Of a stretch of 64,000 nucleotides of DNA, positions 28,060-36,374 are shown piece by piece. Under the pieces are notes generated by a model, which saw only the letters and a program-made list of their open reading frames with translations, did no database searches and was not told the DNA's origin. The first letter of the stretch is position 1; the number at the start of each line of letters is the position of its first letter. The stretch spans positions 26,276 through 90,275 of the forward strand of contig CAJUQR010000004.1 in NCBI GenBank assembly GCA_910588185.1. The letters run 5' to 3'. The stretch is from an uncultured Peptostreptococcaceae bacterium. GTDB lineage: Bacteria > Bacillota > Clostridia > Peptostreptococcales > Anaerovoracaceae. The translations under genes and the position numbers were made by a program.

Positions 28060-28113
28060 TTTTTCCTCCTTAATATAACGTAAGCTAGCTAAAATTTGCT
28101 GCCTATATTGATT

Positions 28114-29091
28114 TTATTTTAGTTTGTTTTCTCTTGCCTTGGTTAAAAAAGACATTGTATCAAGCATCAATTGAGCTGCATACATACAAGTCATTCCGTT
28201 TGTATCATTAGGCGGTGATACTTCGGTTATATCAAATCCTGCTATATTTCCTTTATTTGATACAGCTTCTATTATTGCACTGACTTCTTCGTAATATAGA
28301 CCAAATGGTACTGGAGAACCGGTGCCGTTTGCTATAGACGGATCAAGACCGTCAATATCGACTGTTATATAATAATTTTCTGCTTCAGGAATCATAGAGC
28401 AGACATATTCGGTACCTTTTTGTCTGACTTCTCGAGACGTGATTATTATATTGCCGTTTGCTTTTGCATCCTGAAAGTCTGAATATTGAGAACTTCCGAT
28501 ACCTCTCATTCCTATTTGCATTATTTTTCCTATGTGAGCCATTTCGGAGGCTCTTCGCATAGGACTGCCGGGACCTTCTTCTATTCCAAAAGGATTGTAA
28601 GTGAAATCCAGGTGAGCATCGAACTGTATTATGCATAAATCTTTGAAAGTATCAAATGCTCTTAGAACAGGTGTCGTTATCGCATGATCTCCACCAATTG
28701 TAAAAGGTATAGCGCCTTTAGACAAAATTTTTCTGATAGCCTGTTCACAATTTTTAAAACTTTGAGCTTGTAGTGTGTGCAGAACATCTATATCGCCACA
28801 GTCCACGATTTTCCAAGGCTCACCAAGAAAAGTTTCGTCTCTTACAGGGTCATACCAGCCTTCGTGAGCGTAACTGTTATAGGTGGATGCTTCTCGGATT
28901 CCTCTCGGACCAAATCTGGCGCCGGTTTTTACCGATGTGCCAAGATCGTAAGGCATTCCTATAACTGCTATATCCGCATCTAAACTGTCAAGATCAAAAT
29001 GTAAAGGTGACATGAGAAAAGATGGGATACCAACAAAGGGATTTCGCATTGACTCCTTTTCAGTAGTAAAAGGATAGTTTTTAATCGCCAT
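28114..29091 (-). CDS. ureohydrolase (agmatinase-like)
   Basis: Arginase/agmatinase-family Mn2+ hydrolase, 325 residues, acting on a guanidino compound to release urea. Metal ligands are all present: GGDH (133-136), DAHLD (158-162), and VDIDGLDPS. Also typical are GARFGPRGIREAS and the late FDITEVSPPND. Agmatinase, guanidinobutyrase or related activities cannot be separated by eye. It is followed by a binding-protein gene, suggesting uptake and breakdown of arginine-like compounds. The promoter and an ArgR-like palindrome lie upstream. Confidence 0.88.
   Translation of the reverse strand: MAIKNYPFTTEKESMRNPFVGIPSFLMSPLHFDLDSLDADIAVIGMPYDLGTSVKTGARFGPRGIREASTYNSYAHEGWYDPVRDETFLGEPWKIVDCGDIDVLHTLQAQSFKNCEQAIRKILSKGAIPFTIGGDHAITTPVLRAFDTFKDLCIIQFDAHLDFTYNPFGIEEGPGSPMRRASEMAHIGKIMQIGMRGIGSSQYSDFQDAKANGNIIITSREVRQKGTEYVCSMIPEAENYYITVDIDGLDPSIANGTGSPVPFGLYYEEVSAIIEAVSNKGNIAGFDITEVSPPNDTNGMTCMYAAQLMLDTMSFLTKARENKLK
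29043..29071 (-). other. N-terminal coding segment of the ureohydrolase
   Basis: Included only to note that the ATG at 29091 has a GGAG ribosome site in the complementary TAACTCCTC at 29098-29106, confirming this start; nothing else is encoded here. Confidence 0.3.
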
Positions 29092-29111
29092 TTTACTTTA
29101 ACTCCTCTCTA

Positions 29112-29136
29112 ATTGATGCATAATTTATACATCAAT
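29112..29136. promoter_or_regulatory. 25-bp near-perfect palindrome, possible ArgR box
   Basis: ATTGATG and CATCAAT arms around an AT-rich centre (ATAATTTAT), between the -10 element and the ureohydrolase start. The centre and TGTATAAATTATGCA on the coding strand resemble ARG boxes bound by ArgR/AhrC. A repressor operator is the simplest reading. Confidence 0.55.
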
Positions 29137-29142
29137 ATGCGT

Positions 29143-29171
29143 ATAATACCCCTTTTTATAGCAAAAGTCAA
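29143..29171 (-). promoter_or_regulatory. promoter of the ureohydrolase-binding protein operon
   Basis: On the minus strand TTGACT (29166-29171), 17-base spacer, TATTAT (29143-29148). Confidence 0.8.
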
Positions 29172-29376
29172 GCATAAAAATAAATAAATATGAATAATTT
29201 TGAATAAAATAATCTTTTGATGTAAAAAGCATATGCGAAATGATATTAAAAGAATTGTAACACTTTGTTTCGGATTCGAGTCTTGTTAGAGCTAGATAAG
29301 AATGATAAAATTATATAGAAAGATAGTGTCGAAATTTGACGAAAGCACTAGTTAAACCGGAGAGGTAGCTTGAAGA

Positions 29377-29922
29377 ATGGAAAGAAACAGGACAAATATA
29401 TTTTTGTCATATTGCAGGGCAGATAGCAAAATTGCTGATAGGATATGCAATTATTTTGAAGACAGAAAAGATGTAAAAATACATAGAGATAAAAAAGATA
29501 TACATAACTGGGATAGTATAAAGGAGTATATGAGATCAATTGATGAGACAGAATATGCTATTTTGCTTATTTCAGATATATATTTAAAATCACCTAACTG
29601 CATGTATGAGGTTTTGCAGGTTATGAGAGACGGCAAATATCAAGAGAAAATTTTTCCGGCAGTCATAGAAAAGAGTATTTATACGTCTATAGGCAGAGCA
29701 AGGTATGTTAGATATTGGAAAGAAGAGTTTAATGCATTGCGTAAGGAATTGGCAGATATAGAACCATACGAACTTGGAAGACTGGGAGAGGATTTGAAGA
29801 GGATGCAGGAGATAAAGACCAATATAGCAGAGTTTCTTGATAAAGTATCTGATATGAATAATCCCGAAGCAGATGATATATGCATAGCTATAGAAGAAAA
29901 ATTTGACTGTCTTTTTAAATAG
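29377..29922 (+). CDS. stand-alone TIR domain protein
   Basis: 181-residue cytoplasmic protein. The N-terminal 120 residues form a TIR-like domain: NIFLSYCRADSKIADRICNYF (strand A and helix A), the WDSIKEYMRSIDETEYAILLIS region, and SPNCMYEVLQ with the expected catalytic Glu near residue 78. Bacterial TIR domains often hydrolyse NAD+ in antiphage defence or act as virulence effectors; which applies here is not known. No second defence gene is adjacent. The C-terminal 60 residues are helical. A GGAGAGG ribosome site lies about 11 bases before the ATG, and a terminator overlaps the stop. Confidence 0.8.
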   Translation: MERNRTNIFLSYCRADSKIADRICNYFEDRKDVKIHRDKKDIHNWDSIKEYMRSIDETEYAILLISDIYLKSPNCMYEVLQVMRDGKYQEKIFPAVIEKSIYTSIGRARYVRYWKEEFNALRKELADIEPYELGRLGEDLKRMQEIKTNIAEFLDKVSDMNNPEADDICIAIEEKFDCLFK

Positions 29923-29942
29923 AGACAGTCTTTTGATTTTTT
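29905..29942 (+). terminator. terminator of the TIR gene
   Basis: GACTGTC (29905-29911) pairs with GACAGTC (29924-29930), followed by a T-rich tract. Confidence 0.75.
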
Positions 29943-30003
29943 AGTACACTTTTTGTGGATTTTTGCTATAATGTACGAGGATAATATAAATGGAGGACTT
30001 TTT

Positions 30004-30870
30004 ATGAGACGAATAACATCACTTTTATTATCATTGATGCTAATACTTGTCTTTACCAGCTGTGGGTTAGAAGATAAAAAAGAATCTTCCGGCGATGCAC
30101 AGAAAGATAAGGTTGTAGAGACAGATGCAGAAAGCTCAGAAGACAGCGAAGATGTCGATGAAGAGGAGTCTGAAACGACAGATTCAGATGAGGAATCAGA
30201 AAATAAGCCGTCAAAAACAACAAATTCAAATAAAAAACATACTCATAGCTTTGAGGCTAAAACTATAAAGGCGACTTGTACAAAAGAGGGATATACTCAG
30301 AAAACATGTTCTTGCGGATATGTTGAAAAAGAAAAGTATACAAAAGCTTTAGGACATTCTTTCGGAGATTGGAAAACTGTAAAGAGTCCTACTAATTCCA
30401 GTGAAGGAAGCAAGGAAAGAGTTTGCAGTACATGCGGACACAAAGAAACGCAGAGTATTCCTAAAACAAAAAGCAGCTATTCACCTAGCGGAGATGAGCT
30501 TAAACTGCTTGAGCTTATGAACAGTGCAAGAAAAGAAGCAGGCGTTCAGCCTTTGTCATATGATTATGGAAGGGCTTCCGTTGCAGATGTGAGAGTATAT
30601 GAAATAATGCAGGTACAATCACATACGAGACCAAACGGTAAAGATTGCTTCTCTGTTGCGTCAGAACAGGGAGTTTCTGCATCAGCTATGGGAGAGAATC
30701 TCTATTGGGGAAATAAAAAGGGTTCCATTGCAGAAAATGCACACAGTGCTCTGATGAATTCTAAAGGACATAGAGATAATATATTGTCATCTAACTATAA
30801 AACCGTTGCAATACGTATAGCTCAAGATGGTTCAGGCAATAAATATGTAGTGCAATATTTCTTCGGATAA
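30004..30870 (+). CDS. CAP (SCP/PR1) domain lipoprotein
   Basis: Surface lipoprotein, 288 residues. Signal with lipobox FTSC (Cys about 20), an acidic Glu/Asp/Ser linker (residues 25-75), a repeat-like module with HTHSFEAKTIKATCTKEGY and paired CSCG/CSTCG motifs (80-155), and a C-terminal CAP domain (160-288) with NSARKEAG, SHTRPNGKDCF, MGENLYWG and SKGHRDNILS. CAP domains of this type are found in Clostridia cell-surface and spore proteins; function unknown. The ATG at 30004 follows GGAGGA; an upstream in-frame start at 29953 would spoil the signal peptide. Confidence 0.88.
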   Translation: MRRITSLLLSLMLILVFTSCGLEDKKESSGDAQKDKVVETDAESSEDSEDVDEEESETTDSDEESENKPSKTTNSNKKHTHSFEAKTIKATCTKEGYTQKTCSCGYVEKEKYTKALGHSFGDWKTVKSPTNSSEGSKERVCSTCGHKETQSIPKTKSSYSPSGDELKLLELMNSARKEAGVQPLSYDYGRASVADVRVYEIMQVQSHTRPNGKDCFSVASEQGVSASAMGENLYWGNKKGSIAENAHSALMNSKGHRDNILSSNYKTVAIRIAQDGSGNKYVVQYFFG

Positions 30871-30871
30871 C

Positions 30872-30913
30872 AAAAAGATATGAGAGAAGTTGCCCTCTCT
30901 CATATCTTTTTTT
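30872..30913. terminator. bidirectional terminator between CAP gene and cotJC
   Basis: GATATGAGAG (30877-30886) and CTCTCATATC (30897-30906) with flanking A and T runs. Confidence 0.85.
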
Positions 30914-30914
30914 A

Positions 30915-31514
30915 TTATCTTCTGTCGAACTCAGGGTTAAAAGCGTAGAAGTTCTTTTTATCAAGATTATCCTGAATTATGCGAAGGCCTTCGCCAAAAC
31001 GCTGATAATGAACGATTTCTCTTTCACGAAGGAAACGTATAGGATCGATAACATCAGGGTCGTCAGCCATACGCAGAATGTTGTCATAAGTTAAGCGCGC
31101 TTTTTGTTCGGCAGCCATGTCTTCTTGAATATCTGCTATAGCGTCGCCCGTAACAGCAAAGGTACTTGCGCTGAACGGCATACCTGAAGCTGCCTGAGGA
31201 TAAACTCCTGCAGTGTGATCTACGAAATACTCCTGAAAACCTGCTTCTTTAATTTGTTCCATAGTCATATTTCTGGTCAGCTGATGAACTATGGTACACA
31301 CCATCTCCAGGTGACCGAGCTCCTCTGTGCCTATGTCGTTTAGAATTCCGGCAACTTGTCGGTAAGGCATTGAGCAGCGCTGAGATAGATAACGAAGCGA
31401 TGCCCCAAGTTCCCCATGAGGACCGCCGTATTGGGATATTATGAACTTTGCAAGAGCGGGATTTGGATTTTTTATTTTAATAGGGTATTCTAATCTTCTT
31501 TCATACATCCACAT
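30915..31514 (-). CDS. cotJC: spore coat protein CotJC (manganese catalase-like)
   Basis: 199-residue ferritin-like/Mn-catalase family protein of the inner spore coat. Typical segments: MWMYERRLEYPIKIKNPNP at the start, GGPHGELGASLRYLSQRC, GTEELGHLEMV and FLREREIVHYQRFGE with the metal-binding Glu/His residues. Family knowledge: CotJC is assembled into the coat with CotJA. Last gene of cotJABC; starts 3 bases after cotJB. Confidence 0.95.
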   Translation of the reverse strand: MWMYERRLEYPIKIKNPNPALAKFIISQYGGPHGELGASLRYLSQRCSMPYRQVAGILNDIGTEELGHLEMVCTIVHQLTRNMTMEQIKEAGFQEYFVDHTAGVYPQAASGMPFSASTFAVTGDAIADIQEDMAAEQKARLTYDNILRMADDPDVIDPIRFLREREIVHYQRFGEGLRIIQDNLDKKNFYAFNPEFDRR

Positions 31515-31517
31515 AAA

Positions 31518-31766
31518 TTATGCCTCCAATTCCCAAGGCCATGGAGCCTGAATCCAGGTCCAGCCTTGCTCAGTATTAGTGTCAAAGGCCATTAATGGGC
31601 CATACATCATTTCGTACTCTGCCTGAAGCTGAGTATATTGTTTTTGGACATCAGTGAAATAATCCAATGCCATTTGATTCTGAGGATGAGAATCAAGGAA
31701 TAAATTTAAGTCAACAAGAGCAAAGCCTGCTTGCTGTATCTGACGCATCAATTGTTCTCTGCTCAT
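31518..31766 (-). CDS. cotJB: spore coat protein CotJB
   Basis: 82-residue protein matching CotJB: REQLMRQIQQAGFALVDLNL, FLDSHPQNQMALDYF, and the C-terminal YGPLMAFDTN...WTWIQAPWPWE. Role in coat assembly is known only genetically. Overlaps cotJA by 4 bases. Confidence 0.93.
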   Translation of the reverse strand: MSREQLMRQIQQAGFALVDLNLFLDSHPQNQMALDYFTDVQKQYTQLQAEYEMMYGPLMAFDTNTEQGWTWIQAPWPWELEA

Positions 31767-32038
31767 CTTTTCATACCTCCTAAAAATGGTAAATCAAGCT
31801 CAGGAAATATTGTTCCTCTTTCTAAGCCTTTTTCTAGTGAATAAGTGGTATTCCAGCGCTGCATCGGTACATAACACATGGCAAGGGGAAGATCGCCAAG
31901 GTACATGTTATCAAATGAGCCGCCAGGCATGTTGCCTTCATTATCGTCTGTGTCGCCAGGGAAATCACATCCGCAGCCCGGTTTGTTGGGCTTGCTTTCA
32001 ATGATTATAGGCATACCAATATAAGGATCTTTGATCAA
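31763..32038 (-). CDS. cotJA: spore coat associated protein CotJA
   Basis: 91-residue protein. The C-terminal half LAMCYVPMQRWNTTYSLEKG and ERGTIFPELDLPFLGG is the CotJA signature; the N-terminal half has a CGC and an acidic Gly/Asn stretch. The start is a TTG at 32036-32038 with GGGAG eight bases upstream; no ATG is usable. Preceded by a mother-cell sigma-like promoter. Confidence 0.9.
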   Translation of the reverse strand: MIKDPYIGMPIIIESKPNKPGCGCDFPGDTDDNEGNMPGGSFDNMYLGDLPLAMCYVPMQRWNTTYSLEKGLERGTIFPELDLPFLGGMKR

Positions 32039-32068
32039 GATAATTCTCCCTTCTTTTTGTTATACTTT

Positions 32069-32096
32069 ATTCTATGAAAAAGAACTTTTTCGCGTG
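32069..32096 (-). promoter_or_regulatory. sporulation (SigK/SigE-like) promoter of cotJABC
   Basis: On the minus strand AC (32095-32096), 17 bases, CATAGAATA (32069-32077), which fits the B. subtilis SigK consensus AC-N17-CATANNNTA. cotJ is SigE-dependent in B. subtilis, and the -10 is also close to that consensus, so either mother-cell sigma could act. Confidence 0.6.
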
Positions 32097-32207
32097 AAAT
32101 TTCCTTGAAAAAACTAGGAAATTTATTTATTATAGATATGTAGACATATATTTTAGCGCCATCTTAACTGAGGTGTGATATATAGTTGTTTTAGGAGGTC
32201 TTTGAAG

Positions 32208-33341
32208 GTGATAGAAAGGATTAAAAACTTTATAACAAAAGTGAGATTTTTGCCTTCAAGTGACGAAGCTTTGAGAAAAAGCCACCAGCGGGATTGTGCG
32301 ATATTTTTCATTTTGTTTATATTTACTACATCCATATCAGTGGTGTTTAGAGGAATAGTGCAAAATCCCGATTTGAATATAACCATGTTTTATATTTTGG
32401 GCAATTTCTTAGTTGCCAGATATACTGCCGGATATATTTTCGGCTTTTTGTATGCAGTATTAAGCGTTATAACGGTAAATTTTTTATTTACCTATCCGTT
32501 TAATACTTTTAATCTTACAATGGACGGTTATCCTATTACTTTCGTTGCAATGCTTGCAATTTCCATGGCTACATCGGCGCTTACAACAAGCATGAAAAAG
32601 CAGGCGAGAACTCTGTCGATTCAGGAAAAGCAGTTGATGGAGGCACAGAAAGAAAAGATGAGAGCCAATCTTTTAAGAGCGATATCTCATGATATAAGGA
32701 CGCCTTTGACGGGTATAATAGGTAATAGTACATCATATTTAGAGATGGAAGATGTTCTAACAAAAGAAGAAAAACGTGACATTGTCCAAAATATAGAAAA
32801 TGATGCCAATTGGCTTTTGAATATGGTAGAAAATTTGCTCACTGTTACACGTATAAATAATGAAACAGCGAGGGTTAATAAAACATTTGAACCTGTGGAT
32901 GAAGTTGTTTCTTCTGCAATAATGAGATTCAAAAAGAGATTTCCAGAAGCTGAGGTTAAAGTTAAATTGCCTGACCAATTGGTCATGATAATGATGGACG
33001 CTATGCTTATAGAGCAGGTTTTGATAAATATACTGCAGAATGCGCAGATGCATGCTGAAAGTGTCAAACCGCTTGAAGTGCTTGTTACAGAAGAAGATGA
33101 AAATGTTAGGTTCTCGGTTAAAGATTATGGGATAGGAATTGAGCGGGAAAAATTAGAGAATATATTTGACGGGAACGGAGCATATAAAAATGCTTCTAAT
33201 ACGGATGGAAATAAAGGCATGGGAATAGGACTGTCTATATGTAAGACTATAATAGTTGCACATGGGGGCAAGATAAAAGCAATAAACCATGGAGAAGGAA
33301 GTGAGTTTATGTTCTTGTTGCCAAAAGAAACGGAGGCATAA
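32208..33341 (+). CDS. KdpD-like sensor histidine kinase lacking the KdpD/USP input domains
   Basis: Sensor kinase, 377 residues. Four membrane helices in a DUF4118-like N-terminal region (residues 28-125; FLFTYPFNTFNL is typical of KdpD) lead to the H-box LRAISHDIRTPLTGIIG, N-box INILQNAQMHAE, DYGIGIE and GMGIGLSICKTI. Full KdpD proteins carry about 370 extra N-terminal residues with KdpD and USP domains; they are absent. The GTG at 32208 follows AGGAGG at 9 bases, better than the ATG at 32175. Paired with the next gene. Confidence 0.88.
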   Translation: MIERIKNFITKVRFLPSSDEALRKSHQRDCAIFFILFIFTTSISVVFRGIVQNPDLNITMFYILGNFLVARYTAGYIFGFLYAVLSVITVNFLFTYPFNTFNLTMDGYPITFVAMLAISMATSALTTSMKKQARTLSIQEKQLMEAQKEKMRANLLRAISHDIRTPLTGIIGNSTSYLEMEDVLTKEEKRDIVQNIENDANWLLNMVENLLTVTRINNETARVNKTFEPVDEVVSSAIMRFKKRFPEAEVKVKLPDQLVMIMMDAMLIEQVLINILQNAQMHAESVKPLEVLVTEEDENVRFSVKDYGIGIEREKLENIFDGNGAYKNASNTDGNKGMGIGLSICKTIIVAHGGKIKAINHGEGSEFMFLLPKETEA

Positions 33342-33343
33342 TA

Positions 33344-34057
33344 ATGACACAAAAGATAACGGTTCTTATAATAGAAGATGAAAAAAGTATTTGTGATTTT
33401 ATGGCTAAAACACTTGGCGCACATGATTATAAGACCAATACTGCACATACAGGTAAAGAAGGTCTTGCAATTATGACTTCTTCATTGCCTGACTTGGTTT
33501 TATTGGATTTAGGATTACCTGATATGGATGGAATTGATATAATTAAGCAGACAAGAGAATGGTCCAGTATTCCGATTATTGTTATTTCAGCAAGAAGCCA
33601 GGAAAAGGAAAAAGTTGAAGCTCTTGACGCAGGTGCAGATGATTATATAACTAAGCCCTTTGGTACTTTTGAACTCTTAGCGCGTATTAGAACAGCAATA
33701 AGACATAATAACAAGATTGTAGATGACCCAATAAACAACAATAGACCGTATTCTGCCAGCGGAATGGTCATTGATTTTGAGAAGCGCAAATGTACAATAA
33801 ACGGCTCAGAGATTCATTTTACAAGGGTAGAATACAAGATAGTGTCAATGCTTGCTAAGAATTCAGGAAAGGTTATCACATATGATTCTCTTATAAATGA
33901 AGTGTGGGGGCCGTATGCAGATGACAACAATAGAATCTTAAGGGTTAATATGGCCAATATAAGACGAAAAATAGAAGAAAATCCGGGAGAGCCGAAGTAT
34001 ATTTTTACAGAACTTGGCGTAGGGTATAGGATGCTTGAAGATGAGAATTTGGTTTAA
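33344..34057 (+). CDS. KdpE-like OmpR-family response regulator
   Basis: 237-residue response regulator: receiver domain with ILIIEDEKSICDFM, phosphoacceptor Asp in LVLLDLGLPDMDG and Lys in DDYITKPFG; winged-helix output domain ending PKYIFTELGVGYRM. Closest in look to KdpE. Starts 2 bases after the kinase stop. No kdpFABC potassium pump genes are nearby, so the pair may control another target such as the downstream acylation genes; that is speculation. Confidence 0.92.
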   Translation: MTQKITVLIIEDEKSICDFMAKTLGAHDYKTNTAHTGKEGLAIMTSSLPDLVLLDLGLPDMDGIDIIKQTREWSSIPIIVISARSQEKEKVEALDAGADDYITKPFGTFELLARIRTAIRHNNKIVDDPINNNRPYSASGMVIDFEKRKCTINGSEIHFTRVEYKIVSMLAKNSGKVITYDSLINEVWGPYADDNNRILRVNMANIRRKIEENPGEPKYIFTELGVGYRMLEDENLV

Positions 34058-34097
34058 CAATTAAATGTGTGTATGCAATTAATGGGAGTAAGATTTA

Positions 34098-35507
34098 ATG
34101 GTATTTAGCAGTTTACAGTTTATATTTATATTTTTACCTGTATTTTTGATAATATATTTTGTATTGCCAAAAGTTTGGAAAAACTTTTGGGTGTTTGTAG
34201 GAAGCATAGGATTTTATGCTTTTGGAACATTGGACAAGCCTCAATATATTTTACTATTGTTGATGTCAGTAATAGTAAATTTTGTGTTGGCGAAATTTAT
34301 AGAAAAAGATAAAAAAGGTGGCAGAAAGCCGCTTATATTAGGAATTGTATATAATTTGGCTTGGCTGTGTGTGTTTAAATATTCGGATTTTATATTTGAA
34401 AATATCAATGCATTGTCAGGTGTTTTCGGAGGAGGAGAGCTTGTCAGTCCGTGGAATTTGCTGCTGCCTGTGGGAATAAGCTTTTATACTTTTCAGAGTA
34501 TTTCTTATCTGATAGATGTATATAGAAAAGATATAGAAGCTGAAACTTCTTTTACCAACTTTGGAGCATATTTAGTTATGTTCCCTCAGTTGATTGCAGG
34601 TCCTATAGTCAAATATCGCGATATAAAAGCAGAGATGCGCAGAAGAAAGACCTACTTTGAAAATTTTGACCAAGGTTTGCGAATTTTTACCCTTGGGCTT
34701 GGTATGAAAGTTTTACTGGCAAATAGGATAGGGAGTCTTTGGAGCGATATACAAGCTGTAGGATTTGAAAGTATTTCCGTGCCTGTTGCTTGGATGGGAA
34801 TATTTGCGTTTAGCTTTCAATTATACTTTGATTTTTATGGATATTCTATGATGGCCATTGGTCTTGGAAGAATAATGGGATTTACAATTCCTCAGAACTT
34901 TGATCATCCTTATGAATCTCTTTCCATGACAGAGTTTTGGAGACGCTGGCATATGACTCTCGGCAGCTGGTTCAGAGAATATGTATACATACCTCTTGGA
35001 GGAAACAGAGTGTCTATGCCAAGAGTATATTTTAATCTTTTGGTAGTATGGCTGCTTACAGGATTTTGGCACGGAGCAGGATGGAACTTTTTGCTGTGGG
35101 GATTGGTTCTTTTTGCAATGATAGCTATAGAAAAGGCCGGGCTGAAAAAGGTTTTGGACAAAGTCAAGACTCTTGGACATGTGTACATGCTTTTTCTTAT
35201 TCCGCTGACTTGGATGATATTTGCAATAACGGATATGCATGACCTTGGCGTATATGCAGGAAGATTGATTGGAATAAGTGCTTCAGAAGGAGGCACTGTG
35301 TTTGCAGGTGACTTTACGAAGTTTATAAATTTGTATGGAGGACTCATGGCTATATGTGCAGTACTCAGCGTATCAGGCCCTGCAAAACTATTTAATAAGA
35401 TAAAAGACAATGTTCTTGGCAGCTTAATTTTATTTGCGATATTTTGGGGTTCAATTTATTGTTTATATATAGGATTGAATGACCCGTTCTTATATTTTAG
35501 ATTTTAG
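34098..35507 (+). CDS. MBOAT family O-acyltransferase (AlgI/PatA-like)
   Basis: Membrane-bound O-acyltransferase, 469 residues, about 11-12 helices. MVFSSLQFIFIFLPVFLIIYF at the start, FQSISYLIDVYR, FFPQLIAGPI-like FPQLIAGPIVKY, MTEFWRRWHMTLGSWFREYVY and the catalytic His in TGFWHGAGWNF are the AlgI/DltB/PatA signatures. The family moves acyl groups across the membrane to surface polymers such as peptidoglycan or polysaccharide. The adjacent SGNH protein is probably the extracytoplasmic partner. Confidence 0.93.
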   Translation: MVFSSLQFIFIFLPVFLIIYFVLPKVWKNFWVFVGSIGFYAFGTLDKPQYILLLLMSVIVNFVLAKFIEKDKKGGRKPLILGIVYNLAWLCVFKYSDFIFENINALSGVFGGGELVSPWNLLLPVGISFYTFQSISYLIDVYRKDIEAETSFTNFGAYLVMFPQLIAGPIVKYRDIKAEMRRRKTYFENFDQGLRIFTLGLGMKVLLANRIGSLWSDIQAVGFESISVPVAWMGIFAFSFQLYFDFYGYSMMAIGLGRIMGFTIPQNFDHPYESLSMTEFWRRWHMTLGSWFREYVYIPLGGNRVSMPRVYFNLLVVWLLTGFWHGAGWNFLLWGLVLFAMIAIEKAGLKKVLDKVKTLGHVYMLFLIPLTWMIFAITDMHDLGVYAGRLIGISASEGGTVFAGDFTKFINLYGGLMAICAVLSVSGPAKLFNKIKDNVLGSLILFAIFWGSIYCLYIGLNDPFLYFRF

Positions 35508-35515
35508 GAGATTTT

Positions 35516-36337
35516 ATGAAGAATTATTTGAAGTACTTTTTCTCAATTTTATTGATGTTATCATGTCTGATATTGTTTTCTATGGTGTCATATAAGGTCT
35601 TGTTTTTAGAAGATGAAAAGCCTCCAAAGGAGCCGGAAGTTACAGAGGAAAATAATGAGAATCCTCCTGTTGACAATAAAAATCATGAAAAACCAAAAGA
35701 TGATGATGAAGTTAAATTTGTAAAACCGGAGGATGCACCTTTTGCTACGGTAGATAAATCATATTTTAAAGACGTATTATTCATTGGAGACTCCAGAACT
35801 GTGGGACTTTTTGAGTATGGACAGATTGAAGGCGCAAATTTCTTTGCCAATACAGGAATGAATGTGTATAATGTTCGTGAGAAAACAGTATCTGTAAGCA
35901 ATTTAGGTAATGTTACGCTGGATAAACTTTTAAGTTCTAAACAATATGGTAAGATATATCTTATGCTAGGAATTAACGAGCTTGGATATGACATGGATCA
36001 GACGGTTAAAAAGTATAAGGAACTTGTAGATTGGCTTAGGGAAAAGAATCCAAACGGGATTTTATACATAGAAGCTAATATGCATGTGGCGGCTGCAAGA
36101 TCTGATAAAGATGAGATATTTAATAACAAACGTATAGATAAATTTAACTCAAGAATTGCTGAATTCATAGACAATAAGAATATCTTTTATATAGATGTAA
36201 ACGAGCTGTTTGATGATGAAAAAGGAAACTTGGGTGCCGAATATACAAGTGATAATACTCATGTGCTTGGCAAATATTATGTAGAATGGGTGGATTGGCT
36301 TCTTACTAAGGCAATAGTAGTAGGCGAAAATAATTAA
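35516..36337 (+). CDS. membrane-anchored SGNH/GDSL hydrolase-like acyltransferase partner
   Basis: 273-residue protein with one N-terminal membrane helix (residues 5-28), a Pro/Glu/Asn-rich extracellular linker (34-70), then an SGNH domain: block I FIGDSRTVG with the nucleophilic Ser, block III MLGINELGYD, and a late SDNTHVLGKYYVEW with Asp/His. Stands 8 bases after the MBOAT gene. In PatA/PatB-type systems such a protein transfers the acetyl group to the surface polymer; here that is inferred. Confidence 0.88.
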   Translation: MKNYLKYFFSILLMLSCLILFSMVSYKVLFLEDEKPPKEPEVTEENNENPPVDNKNHEKPKDDDEVKFVKPEDAPFATVDKSYFKDVLFIGDSRTVGLFEYGQIEGANFFANTGMNVYNVREKTVSVSNLGNVTLDKLLSSKQYGKIYLMLGINELGYDMDQTVKKYKELVDWLREKNPNGILYIEANMHVAAARSDKDEIFNNKRIDKFNSRIAEFIDNKNIFYIDVNELFDDEKGNLGAEYTSDNTHVLGKYYVEWVDWLLTKAIVVGENN

Positions 36338-36374
36338 TATAAAATATATAAAACTGTTATTTAGGAGGAATTTT

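Noticed and set aside
29255..29300. T-loop-like GGATTCGAGTC suggesting a tRNA
   Set aside because: No acceptor, D or anticodon arms can be built around it.
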